14,051 nucleotides of DNA from Gemmatimonadaceae bacterium (GTDB lineage Bacteria > Gemmatimonadota > Gemmatimonadetes > Gemmatimonadales > Gemmatimonadaceae): the NCBI GenBank assembly GCA_013816695.1, contig JACDDZ010000019.1, forward strand, positions 1 through 14,051. The letters run 5' to 3'. A model generated the notes under the pieces. That model saw only the letters and a program-made list of their open reading frames with translations. It did no database searches and was not told where the DNA came from. Positions 6,321-12,915 of the stretch are shown in pieces; within the stretch, counting starts at the first letter, position 1; every line of letters begins with the position of its first letter. The translations under genes and the position numbers were made by a program.

Positions 6321-7184
6321 ATGGCCTGGTTCAAGAAAGAAAAAAAACCCCGCGTACCCCGTCACGAGAAGCACGAGATCCCGCCGGATGCTTGGGAGAA
6401 GTGCGACAAGTGCGGGCACACTGACATTCGCGAAAAGTTCGTTCGCAACCTGAACGTCTGTCCCAATTGCGAATTTCATCGCCGAATTCGCGCCATCGAG
6501 TACGCGAACATTCTTCTTGACGAGGGCACTCTCGAGGAAACCGAGCTCGACATCAGGTCCAAGGATCCGCTGCATTTCCCGGAGTATCCAGCGCGCTTGA
6601 AGAAGGCGATTGGGGCGGCAGGTGATGCGGACGCGATTCTTACATTCATAGGACAGATGGATGGCGCGCCGGTTTGCCTGGCGGTGATGGACTTTGCGTT
6701 CATGGGCGGATCGATGGGATCGGTTGTCGGTGAAAAAATCGCGCGGCTTGGACAGCGGGCGGTCGAGCGCAAGTATCCGCTCATCATCGTCTCCGCATCC
6801 GGGGGCGCGCGCATGCAGGAAGGTGTGCTGTCACTGATGCAGATGGCCAAAGCGGCTGCGATGTTGTCGGAGCTGGCAGAGCGGCGCGTGCCCTACGTTT
6901 CCATCCTCACGAATCCGACGACAGGTGGCGTGAGCGCGAGCTATGCAATGCTGGGTGATGCGATCATTGCAGAACCGGGCGCAGTCATAGGTTTCGCGGG
7001 ACCGCGGGTGATCAAACAGACGATCGGTCAGGACCTGCCGGAGGGTTTCCAGACCGCCGAGTTCCTTATGGAGCACGGGATGCTCGACGCTGTAGTGCAT
7101 CGCAAGGAGCTCAAGAAGACAGTGGGGCAGCTGCTCCGCCACATGAGCGGGAAGCCTGCGGCGGCAGGTTGGCAGCCGGTCTGA
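6321..7184 (+). CDS. accD: Acetyl-CoA carboxylase carboxyltransferase subunit beta
   Basis: Beta subunit of the carboxyltransferase that moves CO2 from carboxybiotin to acetyl-CoA, giving malonyl-CoA for fatty acid synthesis; it works with AccA, which is not in this window. 287 residues, normal length. The N-terminal zinc ribbon is intact: Cys28-x2-Cys31-x15-Cys47-x2-Cys50. The crotonase-fold core follows, with SASGGARMQEG (158-168), NPTTGGVSASYAM (198-210) and GFAGPRVI (224-231). The start ATG 6321 is supported by the Lys-rich MAWFKKEKKP N-terminus common in AccD; no strong ribosome site is visible (TTTCGAAA precedes it). It opens the second block and is followed by folC, an adjacency also found in Escherichia coli. 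Confidence 0.97.
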   Translation: MAWFKKEKKPRVPRHEKHEIPPDAWEKCDKCGHTDIREKFVRNLNVCPNCEFHRRIRAIEYANILLDEGTLEETELDIRSKDPLHFPEYPARLKKAIGAAGDADAILTFIGQMDGAPVCLAVMDFAFMGGSMGSVVGEKIARLGQRAVERKYPLIIVSASGGARMQEGVLSLMQMAKAAAMLSELAERRVPYVSILTNPTTGGVSASYAMLGDAIIAEPGAVIGFAGPRVIKQTIGQDLPEGFQTAEFLMEHGMLDAVVHRKELKKTVGQLLRHMSGKPAAAGWQPV

Positions 7185-8464
7185 GTGAGTATCAGAGCGC
7201 AATAAACTCGCTCTTCGCGCGAGTCACGGGCGCGACAAAGTTTGGCCTCGAGCGCACGCAGAAGCTTCTCGACAGGCTCGGGAATCCACACGGGACGTTT
7301 CCGTCAATTCATGTTGCCGGCACCAACGGAAAGGGAAGCGTCGTTGCTACGCTCGATGCACTTTTTACCGCCAGTGGGCTCCGTGTTGGCCGATATACCT
7401 CGCCGCACCTTATAGATTTTCGCGAGAGAATGGCCGTTGGTCGTTTTCTGATATCCGAAGAAGCCGTTGTCCGCTTTCTTCGGGACAACCAGGAGTTTGC
7501 AGAGCAGATCGGGGCGACGTTCTTCGAGATTACTACTGCGATGGCGTTTGACCACTTTGCGCGAAGCGAAGTTGACATCGCCGTTATTGAGACGGGACTG
7601 GGTGGGAGACTCGACTCAACAAATGTTCTTGGGCCCATCGCTTCAGTTGTCACATCCATCGGATTGGATCACACTGACATGCTCGGTGAGTCGCTCGAAG
7701 AAATTGCCGGGGAAAAGGCGGGCATCTTCAAGGCGGGTGCGGCAGCGATTATCGGAGAACCCGACCCTTCGATCGCAGAATTCCTGGCACTCAGAGCCGC
7801 ATCCGCCGGCGCCACACACATAACCATCCTAGACAACGCAGTTCAAATAGAAAATGTCGAAGTCACCAGCACCGGCACGACCTTCGACCTGCGCGGCGAA
7901 CTCTCCGGTAATTTCTCCACCCCGCTGATTGGACAACACCAGGCCCGGAATACTGCTATCGCGCTGTTAACCGCAGTGCGTCGTTCATCAATGCAGTCGC
8001 AGTTGGAGATCTCTAACGCAGAGATTAATCAGGCTCTGAGCACAATCACCCTGCCTGGACGATTCCAGCGGTTCGAGAAGTACATATTCGACGTAGCCCA
8101 CAATCCGGATGGCGCCCATGCACTTGCCAATGCCATCAGGGAAGTGGACCCGGTTCATCCCAGGACCGCGCTCGTGGCCGTGCTTGGCGACAAGGACTGG
8201 AAGGGCATCATGCGTGAGCTCGTGACAGCTGTTGACCGGCTGTTCATCACCATGCCGCCAGACGCGCCAGCTGGCCGCGAGTTCGACCCGAACGAAGCTT
8301 ACGAGTACGCCATTTCCCAGAACTGGAACGCGGAACTGGACTCGAACTTCGACGATGCCATGACCAGAATCCAGAAACGGTGTGGGACTGTGGTTATCAC
8401 AGGGTCATTTCACACTGTGGGAGCTGCACTAAAACGCTTGCTGAGGTCTCCAATAGCGGGGTAA
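7169..8464 (+). CDS. folC: Bifunctional folylpolyglutamate/dihydrofolate synthase
   Basis: Mur-ligase-family enzyme that adds glutamate to folates (and to dihydropteroate in bifunctional members), using ATP. 431 residues from the TTG at 7169. Landmarks: ATP loop GTNGKGS (51-57), YTSPHLIDFRER (77-87), ETGLGGRLDSTN (141-152), SIGLDHTDMLG (163-173), and the late FDVAHNPDG (307-315). No in-frame ATG or GTG lies near the family's usual N-terminus, so the start is TTG 7169 (16-base overlap with accD) or CTG 7181 (4-base overlap); both are unusual and imply coupling to accD. The usual Glu-Arg-Ile-x-Val-Asn/Asp-Gly-x-Pro-Ile-Ser segment reads ERMAVGRFLIS (86-96) here and coincides with a match to the inverted-repeat arms of the upstream cassette. 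The frame stays open and catalytic motifs are intact, so the gene is probably functional. Confidence 0.94.
   Translation: MAAGLSEYQSAINSLFARVTGATKFGLERTQKLLDRLGNPHGTFPSIHVAGTNGKGSVVATLDALFTASGLRVGRYTSPHLIDFRERMAVGRFLISEEAVVRFLRDNQEFAEQIGATFFEITTAMAFDHFARSEVDIAVIETGLGGRLDSTNVLGPIASVVTSIGLDHTDMLGESLEEIAGEKAGIFKAGAAAIIGEPDPSIAEFLALRAASAGATHITILDNAVQIENVEVTSTGTTFDLRGELSGNFSTPLIGQHQARNTAIALLTAVRRSSMQSQLEISNAEINQALSTITLPGRFQRFEKYIFDVAHNPDGAHALANAIREVDPVHPRTALVAVLGDKDWKGIMRELVTAVDRLFITMPPDAPAGREFDPNEAYEYAISQNWNAELDSNFDDAMTRIQKRCGTVVITGSFHTVGAALKRLLRSPIAG
7432..7473 (+). repeat. Repeat-arm-like segment inside folC
   Basis: Bases 7432-7450 (GGCCGTTGGTCGTTTTCTG) are identical to 5713-5731 of the left arm, and to the right arm on the minus strand. 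If one 7-base unit (5732-5738) is skipped, the match to the left arm continues to 7457 with a single mismatch. Against the right arm, similarity resumes further on at CCGTTGTCCG (7464-7473) with a 2-base gap. It encodes folC residues from about Ala89 to Arg102 (AVGRFLISEEAVVR) without breaking the frame. A 19-base identity by chance in a window of this size is very unlikely (I estimate about 1 in 100,000 from base counting), so common origin is probable. The direction of transfer is not shown by the sequence. Confidence 0.7.
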
Positions 8465-8473
8465 CTTTCAGCA

Positions 8474-9706
8474 ATGTCACGAGGGGCGTTGCCCGGCTTC
8501 AGGGATTTCTATCCCGAGCAGATGGCGGAGCGGAATCATATAACGAACGCATGGCGCGAAATTGCCCGTCGCTATGCGTTCGTCGAGTATGATGGACCGC
8601 CCCTGGAACCACTCGATCTCTACACCAAAAAGAGCGGTGAGGAGATCGTCGGGCAGCTCTACAACTTCCAGGACAAGGGCGAACGGCAGGTGGCGCTCCG
8701 CCCTGAGATGACACCGACGCTGGCGCGAATGGTCGCCGAGCGCGCGAATGCGCTCCGGAAACCAGTGCGCTGGTTTTCGATTCCGCAGCTCTTTCGCTAC
8801 GAACGCCAGCAGAAGGGAAGACTGCGGGAACATTTTCAGCTCAACGTCGACATCATCGGGGAAAGCTCACCCGCGGCAGATGCAGAGCTGCTCGCCAGTG
8901 CAGTGGACATCATGCGCGAGCTCGGGCTTACATCGAAGGATGTTGTCGCTCGTGTATCTGACCGGCGACTGCTCCAGGCAATCCTGCTGGCTTCCGGGGT
9001 TACCGAAGAATATCTGCCAGCCGTTTACGCTGTGATCGACAAGCTGGGTCGCGAGCCAGAAAATATTTCGCGCGAAAAGCTTGCAAAGATTTGCAGCGAA
9101 GCCGTCGCGGATCGTATTCTCGAGCGCATCACGGGACACAAGCTCCAGAGCCTGGACGATTTCACCGGTCTTGCCGCTGATGAACAGATAGCCCCGCTCC
9201 GGGAATACTTCGCCGCACTCGAAGCGCTCGGTGTCGCCGACTGGGTAACTCTCGACCTGGGCATTGTCCGCGGTCTGGCGTACTACACAGGCATCGTCTT
9301 CGAGCTGTTCGACAGGCAGGGCGATTTCCGCGCAATCTGCGGCGGCGGACGTTACGACAATCTGCTCAAGGAGCTCGGCGGCGTAGACATGCCGGCACTT
9401 GGATTCGGAATGGGTGACGTGGTGCTCGGCGAGCTACTGCGTGCACGCGGCCTGATGAAGGACGTGAAGCCTGTCATCGACTACTGGATCATGGGCGAGG
9501 ATGAGGCTCCGGGGCCGGGCGTTCTAAAGAAGGCAACTGAGCTGCGAGCACAGGGGTTCAGCGTGGAGTATGCACTCAAGGCGCAGAGTCTCAAGGCACA
9601 ATGGAAGGCAGCCGGGGCCGCAGGAGCAAAGAAGGTTGTTATTATCAACAAAGACGGAACGATGTCGGACGTGAATAGCACCAAGGACCTCATAAAGAAT
9701 GGCTGA
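8474..9706 (+). CDS. hisS: Histidine--tRNA ligase
   Basis: Class II aminoacyl-tRNA synthetase charging tRNA-His. 410 residues. Motif 1 region near the N-terminus (LPGFRDFYPEQMAERN); the ATP/histidine-binding ALRPEMTPTLAR (74-85); motif 2 PQLFRYERQQKGRLREHFQLN (104-124); histidine-specific segment RGLAYYTGIVFE (266-277); motif 3 GGGRYDNLL (290-298). The C-terminal anticodon-binding domain spans about 333-410 (YWIMGEDEAP onward), which rules out the short paralogue HisZ. Ala269 replaces the Asp of the common RGLDYY motif; this looks like a subtype variant rather than damage, since everything else is intact. It starts 9 bases after folC, without a strong ribosome site, and overlaps proS by 8 bases. 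Confidence 0.95.
   Translation: MSRGALPGFRDFYPEQMAERNHITNAWREIARRYAFVEYDGPPLEPLDLYTKKSGEEIVGQLYNFQDKGERQVALRPEMTPTLARMVAERANALRKPVRWFSIPQLFRYERQQKGRLREHFQLNVDIIGESSPAADAELLASAVDIMRELGLTSKDVVARVSDRRLLQAILLASGVTEEYLPAVYAVIDKLGREPENISREKLAKICSEAVADRILERITGHKLQSLDDFTGLAADEQIAPLREYFAALEALGVADWVTLDLGIVRGLAYYTGIVFELFDRQGDFRAICGGGRYDNLLKELGGVDMPALGFGMGDVVLGELLRARGLMKDVKPVIDYWIMGEDEAPGPGVLKKATELRAQGFSVEYALKAQSLKAQWKAAGAAGAKKVVIINKDGTMSDVNSTKDLIKNG
9683..9687 (+). promoter_or_regulatory. Ribosome binding site for proS
   Basis: AAGGA lies within the 3' end of hisS, 11 bases before the ATG at 9699. It supports this start, which makes proS overlap the end of hisS by 8 bases. Confidence 0.55.
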
Positions 9707-11168
9707 CGACAAGAAGCTCACGACCCGTGCTGACGATTTCAGCGCATGGTATAACGAAGTTGTACTGCGCGCGGAGCTGGCCGATTACTCGCCAGTGCGC
9801 GGCTGCATGGTCATCCGTCCCCGCGGATATGGAATCTGGGAGCGCATGCAGCGCACCCTGGATGACATGTTCAAGGACACGGGCCACGAGAACGCGTATT
9901 TCCCGCTCTTCATTCCTGAGAGCTTCCTCAAGAAGGAGGCGCAGCACGTCGAAGGCTTTGCCCCGGAAACCGCCGTGGTTACCCATGGCGGCGGGAAGAA
10001 GCTTGAAGAGCCGCTCGTAGTTCGTCCCACATCAGAGACGATCATCTACGCGATGTTCGCGAAGTGGGTGCAGAGCTATCGCGATCTTCCACTGCTGATC
10101 AACCAGTGGGCCAACGTGGTACGCTGGGAGATGCGCACGCGTCTCTTTTTGCGCACACTGGAATTCCTCTGGCAGGAAGGTCACACAGCGCACGCAACCC
10201 ACGATGAAGCCGAAGAAGAGACGCGGAAGATGCTGGGCGTTTACCGGGACTTCATGGAAGGCTGGATGGCGATGCCTGTCATCACTGGTGTAAAGACCGA
10301 GTCCGAGAAATTTGCGGGCGCGCTGCGCACATATTCCTGCGAAGCAATGATGCAGGACAACAAGGCGCTGCAGGCCGGGACGTCGCACAACCTCGGGCAG
10401 AATTTCGCAAAAGCTTTCGACCTCAAGTTCCAGACCGAAGCAGGCGGAACCGAGTTCGCATGGAACACGAGTTGGGGAGTTTCCACACGCATGGTGGGCG
10501 GGCTGGTCATGACCCACGGTGACGACAATGGCCTGCGTGTCCCACCGCTGCTGGCTCCCATAGAAGTCGTGATAGTCCCCATCTGGCGCTCCGAGGAAGA
10601 CAAGGCTCGCGTGTTCGAGGCGTGCGACAGGATCAAGGAGCAGATGTACGCATGGGAGCGTCGCAAGCCGGAAAAGCTGCGCGTCCACGTGGACAATCGC
10701 GAAGGCATAAAACCGGGCGCCAAGTACTACGAGTGGGAGCTGCGCGGAATTCCGATTCGTCTTGAAATCGGTCCCCGCGATCTCGACAAGAACCAGGCGG
10801 TGATGGTCCGCCGAGACACTCGCGAAAAAGTTTCCGTCGCACTCGATACGCTGTCAGAGGATGTGGCCGAGTTGCTGAGCACCATCCAGAGCGACATGCT
10901 GACGCTCGCGCGTGACCGCCGCGAGGAGAACAGCATACGGGGTGGCATCACCTACGATCGCTTCAAGGAAGTGATGGCCGGCGCGGGCGCGTTCGTGTAT
11001 GCCGGCTGGTGTGGCTCGGAGAAGTGCGAGTCAGCCATCAAGGAAGAAACCAAGGCCACGATCCGCTGCTTGCCTGATGAGGAGTTTCAGTCCGCCGACG
11101 CACCGACTGTGTGCCTCAAGTGTGGATCGGAGTCACGTCACGAGGCGCTTTGGGCGAAAGCGTATTGA
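9699..11168 (+). CDS. proS: Proline--tRNA ligase, archaeal/eukaryal type
   Basis: Class II synthetase charging tRNA-Pro. 489 residues, the length of the archaeal-type (type 3) enzyme. The bacterial form of about 570 residues carries an editing insertion between motifs 2 and 3, which is missing here. Landmarks: motif 1 region with RPRGYGIWERM (40-50); VVRPTSETIIY (107-117); motif 2 WANVVRWEMRTRLFLRTLEF (137-156); AGTSHNLGQNFAKAF (226-240); motif 3 region SWGVSTRMVGGLVMTHGDD (258-276). The anticodon-binding domain starts at about 285. The C-terminal zinc-binding module has Cys438-x4-Cys443 and Cys472-x2-Cys475, and the chain ends in Tyr489, as in this subtype where the terminal Tyr reaches the active site. 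Spontaneous Ala/Cys mischarging would need a separate trans-editing protein, none of which is in the window. The stop overlaps the likely lysA start. Confidence 0.96.
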   Translation: MADDKKLTTRADDFSAWYNEVVLRAELADYSPVRGCMVIRPRGYGIWERMQRTLDDMFKDTGHENAYFPLFIPESFLKKEAQHVEGFAPETAVVTHGGGKKLEEPLVVRPTSETIIYAMFAKWVQSYRDLPLLINQWANVVRWEMRTRLFLRTLEFLWQEGHTAHATHDEAEEETRKMLGVYRDFMEGWMAMPVITGVKTESEKFAGALRTYSCEAMMQDNKALQAGTSHNLGQNFAKAFDLKFQTEAGGTEFAWNTSWGVSTRMVGGLVMTHGDDNGLRVPPLLAPIEVVIVPIWRSEEDKARVFEACDRIKEQMYAWERRKPEKLRVHVDNREGIKPGAKYYEWELRGIPIRLEIGPRDLDKNQAVMVRRDTREKVSVALDTLSEDVAELLSTIQSDMLTLARDRREENSIRGGITYDRFKEVMAGAGAFVYAGWCGSEKCESAIKEETKATIRCLPDEEFQSADAPTVCLKCGSESRHEALWAKAY

Positions 11169-12427
11169 CCGCGGGATTCACCAGGGAGTCGGGCGAGATG
11201 CGATGTGAGGGCGTCTCGCTGCAGACAGTCTCCGAGGCAGTTGGTACCCCCTCTTATGTCTACAGCGCTGGTGCGATCCGCGAACAGTATGAGCGGCTGC
11301 ACGGGGCGTTCGCGGGCGTGGATCACAGGCTGCACTACAGCGTGAAGGCCAATTCCAGTCTCGCGATTCTAGCCGAGCTGCGGAAGCTTGGTGCTGGTCT
11401 CGACATAGTCTCGGGTGGCGAGCTGTATCGCGCGCTCAAGGCCGGCTTCAAGGGTGAGGACATAGTGTTCAGCGGCGTTGGCAAGGACGTCGCCGAGATG
11501 GAGGATGCCCTCACTGCCGGCGTGCTTCTTATCAATGTGGAATCAGAGGAAGAGCTCATTCAGCTCAACGCAGTCGCGGGACGAATGGGGAAGGTGGCGC
11601 CAATTGCGCTCCGCGTGAATCCGGAAGTGATGGTGGACACGCCGCATCCGTACACACGTACCGGTGAGAAGGGAATGAAGTTCGGAATCCCATTCGACGA
11701 AACGCTGAGTGTTGCGAGGGCGGCGATCGCACTCGAGAACATCGACCTGCAGGGACTGGACATGCATGTCGGGTCGCAGATCTCGCGCTTTGAGCCTTAC
11801 GAGACGGGAATGAGCCGGCTGCTTTCGCTCTTGAATGAAGTTGAAGCTTCCGGTGGAAAGATTCGCTTCCTGGACATTGGCGGCGGACTCGCTGTTACGT
11901 ACGAGGCCGAGAATGCGGTGAATGTGGAAGAGTTCGCTGCCGTTGTGGGCAAGTTGCTTCCGGCTGGCATGAAGCTGATAATGGAGCCTGGCCGGTTTCT
12001 GGTTGGAAACTCCGGAGTGCTGTTGACGCGAGTGCTGTACAGAAAGCGGAGCGGCGGCAAGGAGTTCATTATTACTGACGCTGGGATGAACGACCTTCTG
12101 CGGCCCTCGCATTACAACGCATACCATAGAATAGAGCTTGTCGTGCCGAACGGGCGCGAAACGGTCGCCAACGTTGTTGGACCCGTTTGCGAGAGTGGCG
12201 ATTTCTTTGCACTCGATCGCAAGATGGACGATGCGATGCCGGGCGATCTCCTGGCTGTGCAGTCTGCGGGCGCATACGGCTTCGTGATGGCGTCGAACTA
12301 CAATTCCCGCCGCAAGCCGGCCGAAGTGCTTGTGGACGGAGACGTGTTTGCTGTGATTACCGAGCGTGAGGACTATTCCGACCTCATTCGCAAGGAAACG
12401 CTGGAACCGTACTGGAGAACTGACTGA
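11165..12427 (+). CDS. lysA: Diaminopimelate decarboxylase
   Basis: PLP-dependent decarboxylase making L-lysine from meso-diaminopimelate, the last step of the pathway. I chose TTG 11165 (420 residues), which overlaps the proS stop as TTGA, like the other junctions here, and places GFTRESGEMRCEGV at the N-terminus as in relatives. A longer frame from ATG 11111 would overlap proS by 58 bases; ATG 11198, with AGGGAG at 11183-11188, is a shorter alternative. Numbered from 11165: PLP lysine Lys61 (YSVKANSS), SGGELYRAL (83-91), HVGSQ (201-205), Gly-rich phosphate loop GGGL (239-242), EPGR (274-277), catalytic Cys342 in CESGDFF, and SAGAYGFVMASNYN (367-380). The Cys-Glu-Ser-Gly-Asp motif identifies DapDC rather than ornithine or arginine decarboxylase. 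Confidence 0.95.
   Translation: MTAGFTRESGEMRCEGVSLQTVSEAVGTPSYVYSAGAIREQYERLHGAFAGVDHRLHYSVKANSSLAILAELRKLGAGLDIVSGGELYRALKAGFKGEDIVFSGVGKDVAEMEDALTAGVLLINVESEEELIQLNAVAGRMGKVAPIALRVNPEVMVDTPHPYTRTGEKGMKFGIPFDETLSVARAAIALENIDLQGLDMHVGSQISRFEPYETGMSRLLSLLNEVEASGGKIRFLDIGGGLAVTYEAENAVNVEEFAAVVGKLLPAGMKLIMEPGRFLVGNSGVLLTRVLYRKRSGGKEFIITDAGMNDLLRPSHYNAYHRIELVVPNGRETVANVVGPVCESGDFFALDRKMDDAMPGDLLAVQSAGAYGFVMASNYNSRRKPAEVLVDGDVFAVITEREDYSDLIRKETLEPYWRTD
12414..12419 (+). promoter_or_regulatory. Ribosome binding site for the phosphoesterase gene
   Basis: GGAGAA at the 3' end of lysA, 7 bases from its end to the ATG at 12427. It supports the start that overlaps the lysA stop by one base (TGATG). 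Confidence 0.55.
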
Positions 12428-12915
12428 TGCGAATTGGGTTGATGGCTGACAGTCATGACCGGCTTCCTGCGGTTGCGGCGCTGCTGGAAAAAATGCGGGA
12501 AAAGGGAGTAAGTCTTGTGATGCATGTTGGCGACTACTGCTCGCCATTTGCGCTGGCTCCGTTCCATGACGCGTCAATTCCGCTGCTCGGAATCTTTGGC
12601 CGGAATGATGGAGACCAGGAATCCCTCAAGGCATATGCTGCGCTTGGAATGGGAAGCGAGCTGTACGAATCCCCGCACAGTTTCGATGTGGGCGGACATC
12701 GCATCCTGCTGGTTCACGACCTGGTTGAAGTGAACAGTCGCTCGATCGAGTCGCACGAGTTTGTATTTCATGCATGTACGCACAAAGCCGAAACCAAGGT
12801 GCGGGGTAACACGCTGCTAGTGAATCCCGGGGAGGCGTGCGGCTGGCTTCACGGGGAATGCGCAGCGGCAATCGTTGACCTGGACACCAAGGAAGTAGAA
12901 AAGATCACGCTATGA
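12427..12915 (+). CDS. YfcE/MJ0936-type metallophosphoesterase
   Basis: 162-residue calcineurin-like phosphoesterase of the small MJ0936/YfcE group, two-metal phosphodiesterases of unknown physiological substrate. Metal-ligand motifs in order: Asp8-x-His10 (MADSHD), Gly35-Asp36 (HVGDYC), Asn60-Asp61 (FGRNDGD), His97 (LLVHDL), then ACTH at 116-119 where the family normally has Gly-His-x-His; Cys117 takes the place of the first His. VNPGE (132-136) corresponds to the conserved Asn-Pro-Gly-Ser after the core. The start ATG 12427 overlaps the lysA stop as TGATG with a fair ribosome site upstream; the stop overlaps guaA as ATGA. Position between lysA and guaA does not indicate a substrate. Confidence 0.88.
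   Translation: MRIGLMADSHDRLPAVAALLEKMREKGVSLVMHVGDYCSPFALAPFHDASIPLLGIFGRNDGDQESLKAYAALGMGSELYESPHSFDVGGHRILLVHDLVEVNSRSIESHEFVFHACTHKAETKVRGNTLLVNPGEACGWLHGECAAAIVDLDTKEVEKITL

Noticed and set aside
8474..9706. HisZ (ATP phosphoribosyltransferase regulatory subunit) instead of HisRS
   Set aside because: Some motifs look HisZ-like, but motif 2 and 3 residues and a full C-terminal anticodon-binding domain are present, and no hisG is adjacent.
11543..12577. 344-residue minus-strand open frame opposite lysA and the phosphoesterase start
   Set aside because: Spans two well-supported + strand genes and their junction; translation looks random.
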